Assembly: GCF_037038585.1 (NCBI RefSeq)
Contig: NC_092526.1
Span: forward strand, 41,799,501-41,863,500
DNA length: 64,000 nucleotides
Direction: 5' to 3'
Source of the DNA: Patagioenas fasciata
Taxonomy: Eukaryota; Chordata; Aves; Columbiformes; Columbidae
A model generated the notes under the pieces. That model searched no databases, was not told the DNA's origin, and saw only the letters and a list, made by a program, of their open reading frames with translations. The position numbers and the translations under genes were made by a program. Position 1 is the first letter of the stretch; each line of letters opens with the position of its first letter. Of this stretch, positions 20,901 to 34,234 are shown one piece after another.

Positions 20901-22490
20901 TCCCTCCTGAACTCCTGGGCGGGTCCCTCCTGAACTCCTGGGCGGGTCCCATCCTGGTCTCTGGGTTCCTTTGGGTAACTCCTGGGTCCCATCAGAAATC
21001 CTGGGTTCCATCCTGAACTCTGGATCTTTTGGGGCACTCCTGGGTCCCCTCCTGAACTCTAGGGTCCTTTGGGGCACTCTTGGGTCCCATCAGAACTCCT
21101 GAGTTCCCTCCTGAACTCTGGATCCTTTGGGGTACTCCTGGGTCCCCTCCTGAACTCCTGGGTCCTGAGGGGCACTCCTGGGTCCTCTCCTGAACTCCTC
21201 GGTCCACTCCTGAACTCCTGGGTGGGTCCCCTCCTGAACTCCTGGGTGGGTCCCCTCCTGAACTCTTGGCTCTTTTGGGGCACTCTTGGGTCTCCTCAGA
21301 ACTCCTGGGTTCCCCACTGAACTCCTGGGTCCTTTGGGGCACTCCTGGTCCCCCTCCTGAACTCTTCGGTCCCCCACTGAACTCCTGGGTCCTTTGGGGC
21401 ACTCCTGGGTGCCCTCCTGATCTCTTGGGTGCCCTCCTGAACTCTGGATCCTTTGGGGCACTCCTGGGTCTCCTCCTAAGCTCTTGGGTCCTTTGGGGAA
21501 CTCTTGGGTCCCCTCAGAACTCCGGGGTTCACCCCTGAACTCCTGGGTCCTTTGGGGCACTCCTGGGTCTCCTCAGTACTCTTGGGTTCCCCCTGAACTT
21601 CTGGGTCCTTTGGGGTACTCCTGGGTCCCCTCCTGAACTCTTGGGTCCCCTTCTAAGCTCTTGGATCCCACCCTGAACTCCTGGGTTCCCTCCTGAACTC
21701 CTGGGTCCTTTGGGGCACTCCTGGACCTCCTCAGTACTCTTGGGTTCCCCCCTGAACTCCTGGGTCCTTTGGGGCTCTGCTGGGTCCCCTACCAAACTCC
21801 TGGGTGGGTCCCTCCTGAAATCCTGGGTGGGTCCCTCAAGAACTCTTGGGTACTTTGGGGCACTCCTGGGTCCCCTCAGAACGCCTGGGTTCCCCCCTGA
21901 ACTCCTGGGTCCTTTGGGGAATTCCTGGGTCCCCTCCTGAACTCTGGATCCTTTGGGGCACTCCTGGGTCCTCTCCCGAACTCCTGGGTCTTTTGGGCAC
22001 TCCTGGGTCCTCTCCTGAACTCTTGGTTTACCCCCTGAACATCCAGGTCCCCTCCTGAATTCTTCAGTCCCTCCTGAACTGCTGGGCGCGTCCCCTCCTG
22101 AACTCCTGGGCGCGTCCCCTCCTGAACTCCGGATCCTTTGGGGCACTCCTGGGCGGGTCCCCTCCTGAACTCCTTGGCGGGTCCCCTCCTGAACTCCTGG
22201 GCGGGTCCCCTCCTGAACTCTGGATCCTTTGGGGCACTGCTGGGTCCCCTCCTGAACTCTGGATCATTTGGGGCACTCCTGGGTCCCCTCCTGAACTCTT
22301 GGGTCTTCTTCTAAGCTCTTGGGTCCCACCCTGAACTCCTGGGTCCCTTCCTGAACTTCTGGGTCCTGTGGGGCACTCCTGGTTCCCCCCTGAACTCCTG
22401 GGTGGGTCCCTCCTGAACTCTGGATCCTTTGGGGCACTCCTGGGTCCCCTCCTGAACTCTTGGGTCCTTTGGGGCACTGCTGGGTCCACT
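17919..22490. repeat. HOR unit 2 (4,572 bp, module deleted)
   Basis: Same unit as the 6,783 bp one, but lacking the 2,211 bp module at 19806-19824. The left part (to 19824) matches 11,521-13,041 at offset 6,783, and the right part matches from 15,234 at offset 4,572. Translations of both strands in this tract are identical between copies in several frames, which implies near-identical DNA. It carries the A variant at 19,683 and the 63 bp deletion at 18,231-18,250. Confidence 0.9.
19806..19824. other. Deletion junction of the 2,211-bp module
   Basis: A single GAACTCCTGGGTGGGTCCC here replaces two copies found 2,211 bp apart in units 1 and 3. The sequence to the left continues as CCCTCCC upstream of 13023, and the sequence to the right continues as TCCTGAACTTTTGGG downstream of 15252. 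This is what one exchange between two 24 bp monomers would leave. Confidence 0.88.
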
Positions 22491-25400
22491 TTCGAATACC
22501 TGTGTGGGTCCCCTTCCGAACTCCTGGGTCCCTTCCTGAACTCTGGGTTCCTTTGGGTCATTCCTGGGTCCCATCAGAAATCCTGGGTTCCCTGCTGAAT
22601 TCTGGATCTTTAGGGGCAGTCCTGGGTCCCCTCCTGAACTCTAGGGTCCTTTGGGGCACTCTTGGGTCCCATCAGAACTCCTGAGTTCCCTCCTGAACTC
22701 TGGATCCTTTGGGGCACTCCTGGGTCCCCTCCTGAATTCCTGGGTCCCCTCCGAAATCTTGTGTTCCCCCCTGAACTCCTGGGTCGTTTGGGGCACTGCT
22801 GGGTCCCCTCCTGAACTCTTGGGTCCTTTGGTGAACTCTTGCGTCCCCTCAGAACTCCTGGGTTCCCCCCTGAACTCCTGGGTCCTTTGGGGCACTGCTG
22901 GGTCCCCTCCTGAATTCCTGGGTGGGACCCTCCTGAACTCTGGATCCTTTGGGGCACTCCTGGGTCCCCTCCTGAACTCTGGGGTCCTTTGGGGCACTCC
23001 TGGTTCCCATCAGAACTCCTGGGTTCCCTCCTGAACTCTGGATCCTTTGGGGCACTCCTGGGTCCTCTCCTGAACTCCTGCGTTCCCCCCTGAACTCCTG
23101 GGTCCTTTGGGATACTCCTGGGTCCCCTCCTGAACTCCTGGGTGGGTCCCCTCCTGAACTCTTGGCTCTTTTGGGGCACTATTGGGTCCCCTCAGAACTC
23201 CTGAGTTCCCTGCTGAACTCTGGATCCTTTGGGGCACTCCTGGGTGCCCTCCTGATCTCTTGGGTGCCCTCCTGAACTCTGGATCCTTTGCGGCACTCCT
23301 GGGTCCCCTCCTAAGCTCTTGGGTCCTTTGGGGAACTCTTGGGTCCCCTCAGAACTCCTGGGTTCACCCCTGAACTCCTGGGTCCTTTGGGGCACTCCTG
23401 GTCCACCTCCTGAACTCTTCGGTCCCCCACTGAACTCCTGGGTCCTTTGGGGCACTCCTGGGTGCCCTCCTGATCTCTTGGGTGCCCTCCTGAACTTTGG
23501 ATCCTTTAGGGCACTCCTGGGTCCCCTCCTAAGCTCTTGGGTCCTTTGGGGCACTCCTGGGTCTTCTCAGTACTCTTGGGTTCCCCCTGAACTTATGGGT
23601 TCTTTGGGGCACTGCTGGGTCCCCTCCCGAACTCCTGGGCGGGTCCCTCCTGAACCCCTGAGTGGGTCCCCTCCTGAACTCTGGATCCTTTGGGGCACTC
23701 CTGGGTCCCCTCCTGAACTCCTGGGTTCTTAGGGGGCACTCCTGTTCCCCCTCCTGAACTCCTGAATGGGTCCCCTCAGAACTCCTGGGTCCCCTCCTGA
23801 AGTCCTGGGTGGGTCCCGCCATGAAGTCCTGGGTGGGTCCCTCCTGAACTTTTGGGTCCCCTCCTGAACTCCTGGGTCCTTAGGGGGCACTCCTGGTCCC
23901 CCTCCTGAACTCCTGGGTGGGTCCCCTCCTGAACTCCTCGGTGGGTCCCCTCCTGAACTCTTGGCTCTTTTGGGGCACTCTTGGGTCCCCTCAGAACTCC
24001 CGGGTTCCCCACTGAACTTTTGGGTCCTTTGGGGCACTCCTTGTCCCCCTCCTGAACTCTTCGGTCCCCAACTGAACTCCTGGGTCCTTTGGGGCACTCC
24101 TGGGTGCCCTCCTGATCTCTTGGGTGCCCTCCTGAACTCTGGATCCTCTGGGGCACTCCTGGGTCCCCTCCTAAGCTCTTGGGTCCTTTGGGGAACTCTT
24201 GGGTCCCCTCAGAACTCCTGGGTTCACCCCTGAACTCCTGGGTCCTTTGGGGCAATTCTGGGTCTCCTCAGTACTCTTGGGTTCCCCCTGAACTTCTGGG
24301 TCCTTTGGGGCACTGCTGGGTCCCCTCCCGAACTCCTGGGTGGGTCCCCTCCTGAACTCCTGGGTGGGTCCCCTCCCGAACTCCTGGGTGGGTCCCCTCC
24401 CGAACTCTTGGGTGCTTTGGGGCACTCCTGGGTCCCCTCAGAACGCCTGGGTCCCCTCCTGAACTCCTGGGTCCCCTCCGAACTCCTGTGTTCCCTCCTA
24501 AACTCCTGGGTCCTTTGGGGCACTGCTGGGTGCCCTCCTGAACTCCTGGGTGGGTCCCCTCCTGAACTCTGGATCCTTTGGGGCACTCCTGGGTCCCCTC
24601 CTGAACTCTTGGGTCCTTTGGTGAACTCTTGGGTCCTCTCCTGAACTCTTGGGTTACCCCCTGAACTCCTAGGTCCCCTTCTGAATTCTTCAGTCCCTCC
24701 TGAACTCCTGGGCGCGTCCCCTCCTGAACTCCTGGGCGCGTCCCCTCCTGAACTCCTGGGTTCCCTCTGAACTCCTGTGTTCCCCCCTGAACTCCTGGGT
24801 CCTTTGGGGCACTGCTGGGTCCCCTCCTGAACTCCTGGGTGGGTCCCCTCCTGAACTCTGGATCCTTTGGGGCACTCCTGGGTCCCCTCCTGAACTCTTG
24901 GGTCCTTTGGTGAACTCTTGGGTCCCCTCAGAACTCCTGGGTTCTCCCCTGAACTTTTGGGTCCTTTGGGGTACTCTTGGGTCCCCTCCTGAACTCTTGG
25001 GTCCCCTTCTAAGCTCTTGGATCCCACCCTGAACTCCTGGGTCCCCTCCTGAACTCCTGGGTCCTCTCCTGATCTCTTGGGTTACCCCCTGAACTCCTAG
25101 GTCCCCTCCTGAATTCTTCAGTCCCTCTCTGAACTCCCGGTCCCCTCCTGAACTCCTGGGCCTGTCCCAATTAAACTCCTGGGCGGGTCCCATCCTGATC
25201 TCTGGATCCTTTGGGGCACTCCTGGGTCCCCTCCTGAACTCCTGCGTCCTTTGGGGCACTCCTGGTCCCCCTCCTGAACTCCTGAATGGGTCCTCTCAGA
25301 ACTCCTGTGTCCCCTCCTGAAGTCCTGGGTGGGTCCCGCCATGAACTCCTGGGTGGGTCCCTCCTGAACTTTTGGGTCCCACCCTGAACTCCTGGGTCCT

Positions 25401-28400
25401 TTGGGGCACTCCTGGTCCCCCTACCGAACTATTGAATGGGTCCCTCCTGAACTCCTGAATGGGTCCCCTCAGAACATTTGGGTCCCCTCCAGAAGTCCTG
25501 GGTGGGTCCCTCCTGAACTCTTGGGTCCCCTCCTGAACTCTGGATCCTTTGGGGCACTCCTGGGTCCCCTCCTGAACTCTGGATCCTTTGGGGCACTCCT
25601 GGGTTCCCCCCTGAACTCCTGGGTCCTTTTGGGCATTCATGGATCCCCTCCTGAACTCTGGATCCTTTGGGGCACTCCTGGGTCCCCTCCTGAACTCCTG
25701 GGTCCTCTCCTGAACTCTTTGGTTACCCCCTGAACTCCTAGGTGCGCTCCTGAATTCTTCAGTCCCTCCCTGAACTCCCGGTCCCCTCCTGAACTCCTGG
25801 GCGGGTCCCCTCCTGAACTCTGGATCCTTTGGGGCACTCCTGGGTCCCCTCCTGAATTCCTGGGTCCCCTCCGAAATCTTGTGTTCCCCCCTGAACTCCT
25901 GGGTCGTTTGGGGCACTGCTGGGTCCCCTCCTGAACTCCTGGGTGGGACCCCTCCTGAAGTCTGTATCCTTAGGGGCACTCCTGGGTCCCCTCCTGAACT
26001 CCTGGGTCCCCTCCGAACACCTGTGTTCCCCCCTGAACTCCTGGGTCCTTTGGGGCACTGCTGGGTCCCCTCCTGAACTCCTGGGTGGGTCCCCTCCTGA
26101 ACTCTGGATCCTTTGGGGCACTCCAGGGTCCCCTCCTGAACTCTTGGGTCCTTTGGTGAACTCTTGGGTCCCCGCAGAACTCTTGGGTTCTCCCCTGAAC
26201 TTTTGGGTCCTTTGGGGTACTCCTGGGTCCCCTCCTGAACTCTTGGGTCCCCTTCTAAGCTCTTGGATCCCACCCTGAACTCCTGGGTCCCCTCCTGAAC
26301 TCCTGGGTCCTCTCCTGATCTCTTGGGTTACCCCCTGAACTCCTAGGTCCCCTCCTGAATTCTTCAGTCCCTCCCTGAACTCCCGGTCCCCTCCTGAACT
26401 CCTGGGCCTGTCCCAATTAAACTCCTGGGCGGGTCCCATCCTGATCTCTGGATCCTTTGGGGCCCTCCTGGGTCCCCTCCTGAACTCCTGCGTCCTTTGG
26501 GGCACTCCTGGTCCCCCTCCTGAACTCCTGAATGGGTCCCCTCAGAACTCCTGTGTCCCCTCCTGAAGTCCTGGGTGGGTCCCACCATGAACTCCTGGGT
26601 GGGTCCCTCCTGAACTTTTGGGTCCCACCCTGAACTCCTGGGTCCTTTGGGGCACTCCTGGTCCCCCTCCCGAACTATTGAATGGGTCCCTCCTGAACTC
26701 CTGAATGGGTCCCCTCAGAACATTTGTGTCCCCTCCGGAAGTCCTGGGTGGGTACCGCCATGAAGTCCTGGGTGGGCCCCTCCTGAACTCTTGGGTCCCC
26801 TCCTGAACTCTGGATCCTTTGGGGCACTCCTGGGTCCCCTCCTGAACTCTGGATCCTTTGGGGCACTCCTGGGTTCCCCCCTGAACTCCTGGGTCCTTTT
26901 GGGCATTCATGGATCCCCTCCTGAACTCTGGATCCTTTGGGGCACTCCTGGGTCCCCTCCTGAACTCCTGGGTCCTCTCCTGAACTCTTTGGTTACCCCC
27001 TGAACTCCTAGGTGCGCTCCTGAATTCTTCAGTCCCTCCCTGAACTCCCGGTCCCCTCCTGAACTCCTGGGCGGGTCCCCTCCTGAACTCCTGGGCGGGT
27101 CCCCTCCTGAACTCTGGATCCTTTGGGGCACTCCTGGGTCCCCTCCTGAATTCCTGGGTCCCCTCCGAAATCTTGTGTTCCCCCCTGAACTCCTGGGTCG
27201 TTTGGGGCACTGCTGGGTCCTCTCCTGAAGTCCTGGGTGGGAGCCCTCCTGAAGTCTGTATCCTTTGGGGCACTCCTGGGTCCCCTCCTGAACTCTTGGG
27301 TCCTTTGGTGAACTCTTGCGTCCCCTCAGAACTCCTGGGTTCCCCCCTGAACTCCTGGGTCCTTTGGGGCACTGCTGGGTCCCCTCCTGAATTCCTGGGT
27401 GGGTCCCCTCCTGAACTCTGGTCCTTTGGGGCACTCCTGGGTCCCCTCCTGAACTCTGGGGTCCTTTGGGGCACTCGTGGGTCCCCTCAGAACTCCTGAG
27501 TTCCCTCCTGAACTCTGGATCCTTTGGGGCACTCCTGGGTCCCCTCCTGAACTCCTGGGTCCTGAGGGGCACTCCTGGGCCCTCTCCTGAACTCCTCGGT
27601 CTGCTCCTGCACTCTTGGGTTACTCCCTGAACTCCTAGGTCCCCTCCTGAATTCTTCAGTCCCTCCCTGAACTCCTGGGCGGGTCCCTCCTGAACTCCTG
27701 GGCGGGTCCCTCCTGAACTCCTGGGCGGGTCCCATCCTGGTCTCTGGGTTCCTTTGGGTAACTCCTGGGTCCCATCAGAAATCCTGGGTTCCATCCTGAA
27801 CTCTGGATCTTTTGGGGCACTCCTGGGTCCCCTCCTGAACTCTAGGGTCCTTTGGGGCACTCTTGGGTCCCATCAGAACTCCTGAGTTCCCTCCTGAACT
27901 CTGGATCCTTTGGGGTACTCCTGGGTCCCCTCCTGAACTCCTGGGTCCTGAGGGGCACTCCTGGGTCCTCTCCTGAACTCCTCGGTCCACTCCTGAACTC
28001 CTGGGTGGGTCCCCTCCTGAACTCCTGGGTGGGTCCCCTCCTGAACTCTTGGCTCTTTTGGGGCACTCTTGGGTCTCCTCAGAACTCCTGGGTTCCCCAC
28101 TGAACTCCTGGGTCCTTTGGGGCACTCCTGGTCCCCCTCCTGAACTCTTCGGTCCCCCACTGAACTCCTGGGTCCTTTGGGGCACTCCTGGGTGCCCTCC
28201 TGATCTCTTGGGTGCCCTCCTGAACTCTGGATCCTTTGGGGCACTCCTGGGTCTCCTCCTAAGCTCTTGGGTCCTTTGGGGAACTCTTGGGTCCCCTCAG
28301 AACTCCGGGGTTCACCCCTGAACTCCTGGGTCCTTTGGGGCACTCCTGGGTCTCCTCAGTACTCTTGGGTTCCCCCTGAACTTCTGGGTCCTTTGGGGTA

Positions 28401-29273
28401 CTCCTGGGTCCCCTCCTGAACTCTTGGGTCCCCTTCTAAGCTCTTGGATCCCACCCTGAACTCCTGGGTTCCCTCCTGAACTCCTGGGTCCTTTGGGGCA
28501 CTCCTGGACCTCCTCAGTACTCTTGGGTTCCCCCCTGAACTCCTGGGTCCTTTGGGGCTCTGCTGGGTCCCCTACCAAACTCCTGGGTGGGTCCCTCCTG
28601 AAATCCTGGGTGGGTCCCTCAAGAACTCTTGGGTACTTTGGGGCACTCCTGGGTCCCCTCAGAACGCCTGGGTTCCCCCCTGAACTCCTGGGTCCTTTGG
28701 GGAATTCCTGGGTCCCCTCCTGAACTCTGGATCCTTTGGGGCACTCCTGGGTCCTCTCCCGAACTCCTGGGTCTTTTGGGCACTCCTGGGTCCTCTCCTG
28801 AACTCTTGGTTTACCCCCTGAACATCCAGGTCCCCTCCTGAATTCTTCAGTCCCTCCTGAACTGCTGGGCGCGTCCCCTCCTGAACTCCTGGGCGCGTCC
28901 CCTCCTGAACTCCGGATCCTTTGGGGCACTCCTGGGCGGGTCCCCTCCTGAACTCCTTGGCGGGTCCCCTCCTGAACTCCTGGGCGGGTCCCCTCCTGAA
29001 CTCTGGATCCTTTGGGGCACTGCTGGGTCCCCTCCTGAACTCTGGATCATTTGGGGCACTCCTGGGTCCCCTCCTGAACTCTTGGGTCTTCTTCTAAGCT
29101 CTTGGGTCCCACCCTGAACTCCTGGGTCCCTTCCTGAACTTCTGGGTCCTGTGGGGCACTCCTGGTTCCCCCCTGAACTCCTGGGTGGGTCCCTCCTGAA
29201 CTCTGGATCCTTTGGGGCACTCCTGGGTCCCCTCCTGAACTCTTGGGTCCTTTGGGGCACTGCTGGGTCCACT
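22491..29273. repeat. HOR unit 3 (6,783 bp, module present)
   Basis: Matches unit 1 at offset 11,355 (module copy at 24378-26588) and unit 2 at offsets 4,572 and 6,783. I saw one private base, T to C at 26,777 (compare 15,422). It has A at 24,255 and the 63 bp deletion near 22,803, both shared with units 2 and 4 but not with unit 1. Confidence 0.9.
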
Positions 29274-32200
29274 TTCGAATACCTGTGTGGGTCCCCTTCC
29301 GAACTCCTGGGTCCCTTCCTGAACTCTGGGTTCCTTTGGGTCATTCCTGGGTCCCATCAGAAATCCTGGGTTCCCTGCTGAATTCTGGATCTTTAGGGGC
29401 AGTCCTGGGTCCCCTCCTGAACTCTAGGGTCCTTTGGGGCACTCTTGGGTCCCATCAGAACTCCTGAGTTCCCTCCTGAACTCTGGATCCTTTGGGGCAC
29501 TCCTGGGTCCCCTCCTGAATTCCTGGGTCCCCTCCGAAATCTTGTGTTCCCCCCTGAACTCCTGGGTCGTTTGGGGCACTGCTGGGTCCCCTCCTGAACT
29601 CTTGGGTCCTTTGGTGAACTCTTGCGTCCCCTCAGAACTCCTGGGTTCCCCCCTGAACTCCTGGGTCCTTTGGGGCACTGCTGGGTCCCCTCCTGAATTC
29701 CTGGGTGGGACCCTCCTGAACTCTGGATCCTTTGGGGCACTCCTGGGTCCCCTCCTGAACTCTGGGGTCCTTTGGGGCACTCCTGGTTCCCATCAGAACT
29801 CCTGGGTTCCCTCCTGAACTCTGGATCCTTTGGGGCACTCCTGGGTCCTCTCCTGAACTCCTGCGTTCCCCCCTGAACTCCTGGGTCCTTTGGGATACTC
29901 CTGGGTCCCCTCCTGAACTCCTGGGTGGGTCCCCTCCTGAACTCTTGGCTCTTTTGGGGCACTATTGGGTCCCCTCAGAACTCCTGAGTTCCCTGCTGAA
30001 CTCTGGATCCTTTGGGGCACTCCTGGGTGCCCTCCTGATCTCTTGGGTGCCCTCCTGAACTCTGGATCCTTTGCGGCACTCCTGGGTCCCCTCCTAAGCT
30101 CTTGGGTCCTTTGGGGAACTCTTGGGTCCCCTCAGAACTCCTGGGTTCACCCCTGAACTCCTGGGTCCTTTGGGGCACTCCTGGTCCACCTCCTGAACTC
30201 TTCGGTCCCCCACTGAACTCCTGGGTCCTTTGGGGCACTCCTGGGTGCCCTCCTGATCTCTTGGGTGCCCTCCTGAACTTTGGATCCTTTAGGGCACTCC
30301 TGGGTCCCCTCCTAAGCTCTTGGGTCCTTTGGGGCACTCCTGGGTCTTCTCAGTACTCTTGGGTTCCCCCTGAACTTATGGGTTCTTTGGGGCACTGCTG
30401 GGTCCCCTCCCGAACTCCTGGGCGGGTCCCTCCTGAACCCCTGAGTGGGTCCCCTCCTGAACTCTGGATCCTTTGGGGCACTCCTGGGTCCCCTCCTGAA
30501 CTCCTGGGTTCTTAGGGGGCACTCCTGTTCCCCCTCCTGAACTCCTGAATGGGTCCCCTCAGAACTCCTGGGTCCCCTCCTGAAGTCCTGGGTGGGTCCC
30601 GCCATGAAGTCCTGGGTGGGTCCCTCCTGAACTTTTGGGTCCCCTCCTGAACTCCTGGGTCCTTAGGGGGCACTCCTGGTCCCCCTCCTGAACTCCTGGG
30701 TGGGTCCCCTCCTGAACTCCTCGGTGGGTCCCCTCCTGAACTCTTGGCTCTTTTGGGGCACTCTTGGGTCCCCTCAGAACTCCCGGGTTCCCCACTGAAC
30801 TTTTGGGTCCTTTGGGGCACTCCTTGTCCCCCTCCTGAACTCTTCGGTCCCCAACTGAACTCCTGGGTCCTTTGGGGCACTCCTGGGTGCCCTCCTGATC
30901 TCTTGGGTGCCCTCCTGAACTCTGGATCCTCTGGGGCACTCCTGGGTCCCCTCCTAAGCTCTTGGGTCCTTTGGGGAACTCTTGGGTCCCCTCAGAACTC
31001 CTGGGTTCACCCCTGAACTCCTGGGTCCTTTGGGGCAATTCTGGGTCTCCTCAGTACTCTTGGGTTCCCCCTGAACTTCTGGGTCCTTTGGGGCACTGCT
31101 GGGTCCCCTCCCGAACTCCTGGGTGGGTCCCCTCCTGAACTCCTGGGTGGGTCCCCTCCCGAACTCCTGGGTGGGTCCCCTCCCGAACTCTTGGGTGCTT
31201 TGGGGCACTCCTGGGTCCCCTCAGAACGCCTGGGTCCCCTCCTGAACTCCTGGGTCCCCTCCGAACTCCTGTGTTCCCTCCTAAACTCCTGGGTCCTTTG
31301 GGGCACTGCTGGGTGCCCTCCTGAACTCCTGGGTGGGTCCCCTCCTGAACTCTGGATCCTTTGGGGCACTCCTGGGTCCCCTCCTGAACTCTTGGGTCCT
31401 TTGGTGAACTCTTGGGTCCTCTCCTGAACTCTTGGGTTACCCCCTGAACTCCTAGGTCCCCTTCTGAATTCTTCAGTCCCTCCTGAACTCCTGGGCGCGT
31501 CCCCTCCTGAACTCCTGGGCGCGTCCCCTCCTGAACTCCTGGGTTCCCTCTGAACTCCTGTGTTCCCCCCTGAACTCCTGGGTCCTTTGGGGCACTGCTG
31601 GGTCCCCTCCTGAACTCCTGGGTGGGTCCCCTCCTGAACTCTGGATCCTTTGGGGCACTCCTGGGTCCCCTCCTGAACTCTTGGGTCCTTTGGTGAACTC
31701 TTGGGTCCCCTCAGAACTCCTGGGTTCTCCCCTGAACTTTTGGGTCCTTTGGGGTACTCTTGGGTCCCCTCCTGAACTCTTGGGTCCCCTTCTAAGCTCT
31801 TGGATCCCACCCTGAACTCCTGGGTCCCCTCCTGAACTCCTGGGTCCTCTCCTGATCTCTTGGGTTACCCCCTGAACTCCTAGGTCCCCTCCTGAATTCT
31901 TCAGTCCCTCTCTGAACTCCCGGTCCCCTCCTGAACTCCTGGGCCTGTCCCAATTAAACTCCTGGGCGGGTCCCATCCTGATCTCTGGATCCTTTGGGGC
32001 ACTCCTGGGTCCCCTCCTGAACTCCTGCGTCCTTTGGGGCACTCCTGGTCCCCCTCCTGAACTCCTGAATGGGTCCTCTCAGAACTCCTGTGTCCCCTCC
32101 TGAAGTCCTGGGTGGGTCCCGCCATGAACTCCTGGGTGGGTCCCTCCTGAACTTTTGGGTCCCACCCTGAACTCCTGGGTCCTTTGGGGCACTCCTGGTC

Positions 32201-34234
32201 CCCCTACCGAACTATTGAATGGGTCCCTCCTGAACTCCTGAATGGGTCCCCTCAGAACATTTGGGTCCCCTCCAGAAGTCCTGGGTGGGTCCCTCCTGAA
32301 CTCTTGGGTCCCCTCCTGAACTCTGGATCCTTTGGGGCACTCCTGGGTCCCCTCCTGAACTCTGGATCCTTTGGGGCACTCCTGGGTTCCCCCCTGAACT
32401 CCTGGGTCCTTTTGGGCATTCATGGATCCCCTCCTGAACTCTGGATCCTTTGGGGCACTCCTGGGTCCCCTCCTGAACTCCTGGGTCCTCTCCTGAACTC
32501 TTTGGTTACCCCCTGAACTCCTAGGTGCGCTCCTGAATTCTTCAGTCCCTCCCTGAACTCCCGGTCCCCTCCTGAACTCCTGGGCGGGTCCCCTCCTGAA
32601 CTCTGGATCCTTTGGGGCACTCCTGGGTCCCCTCCTGAATTCCTGGGTCCCCTCCGAAATCTTGTGTTCCCCCCTGAACTCCTGGGTCGTTTGGGGCACT
32701 GCTGGGTCCCCTCCTGAACTCCTGGGTGGGACCCCTCCTGAAGTCTGTATCCTTAGGGGCACTCCTGGGTCCCCTCCTGAACTCTTGGGTCCTTTGGTGA
32801 ACTCTTGCGTCCCCTCAGAACTCCTGGGTTCCCCCCTGAACTCCTGGGTCCTTTGGGGCACTGCTGGGTCCCCTCCTGAATTCCTGGGTGGGTCCCCTCC
32901 TGAACTCTGGATCCTTTGGGGCACTCCTGGGTCCCCTCCTGAACTCTGGGTTCCTTTGGGTCACTCCTGGGTCCCATCAGAAATCCTGGGTTCCCTCCTG
33001 AACTCTGGATCTTTTGGGGCACTCCTGGGTCCCCTCCTGAACTCTGGGGTCTTTTGGGGCACTCGTGGGTCCCATCAGAACTCCTGAGTTCCTTCCTGAA
33101 CTCTGGATCCTTTGGGGCACTCCTGGGTCCCCTCCTGAACTCCTGGGTCCTGAGGGGCACTCCTGGGCCCTCTCCTGAACTCCTCGGTCCGCTCCTGAAC
33201 TCCTGGGTGGGTCCCCTCCTGAACTCCTGGGTGGGTCCCCTCCTGAACTCTGGGCTCTTTTGGGGCACTCTTGGGTCTCCTCAGAACTCCTGGGTTCCCC
33301 ACTGAACTCCTGGGTCCTTTGGGGCACTCCTGGTCCCCCTCCTGAACTCTTCGGTCCCCCACTGAACTCCTGGGTCCTTTGGGGCACTCCTGGGTCCCCT
33401 CCTGAACTCTTGGGTCCCCTTCTAAGCTCTTGGATCCCACCCTGAACTCCTGGGTTCCCTCCTGAACTCCTGGGTCCTTTGGGGCACTCCTGGACCTCCT
33501 CAGTACTCTTGGGTTCCCCCCTGAACTCCTGGGTCCTTTGGGGCTCTGCTGGGTCCCCTACCAAACTCCTGGGTGGGTCCCTCCTGAAATCCTGGGTGGG
33601 TCCCTCAAGAACTCTTGGGTACTTTGGGGCACTCCTGGGTCCCCTCAGAACGCCTGGGTTCCCCCCTGAACTCCTGGGTCCTTTGGGGAATTCCTGGGTC
33701 CCCTCCTGAACTCTGGATCATTTGGGGCACTCCTGGGTCCTCTCCCGAACTCCTGGGTCTTTTGGGCACTCCTGGGTCCTCTCCTGAACTCTTGGGTTAC
33801 CCCCTGAACATCTAGGTCCCCTCCTGAATTCTTCAGTCCCTCCTGAACTCCTGGGCGCGTCCCCTCCTGAATCCGGATCCTTTGGGGCACTCCTGGGCGG
33901 GTCCCCTCCTGAACTCCTGGGCGGGTCCCCTCCTGAACTCCTGGGCGGGTCCCCTCCTGAACTCTGGATCCTTTGGGGCACTGCTGGGTCCCCTCCTGAA
34001 CTCTGGATCATTTGGGGCACTCCTGGGTCCCCTCCTGAACTCTTGGGTCTTCTTCTAAGCTCTTGGGTCCCACCCTGAACTCCTGGGTCCCTTCCTGAAC
34101 TCCTGGGTCCTGTGGGGCACTCCTGGTTCCCCCCTGAACTCCTGGGTGGGTCCCTCCTGAACTCTGGATCCTTTGGGGCACTCCTGGGTCCCCTCCTGAA
34201 CTCTTGGGTCCTTTGGGGCACTGCTGGGTCCCCT
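29274..34234. repeat. HOR unit 4 (4,961 bp, chimeric)
   Basis: Follows unit 3 at offset 6,783 with near identity up to 32,784. It then breaks abruptly: unit 3 continues with CCTGGGTCCCCTCCGAACAC (26,002 on), whereas here CTTGGGTCCTTTGGTGAACT follows. After the break it runs as a more diverged HOR type that resembles 38.8-39.2 kb and 59.1-59.4 kb before returning to the usual unit end. The junction falls after the shared string CCCCTCCTGAACTC. Confidence 0.85.
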
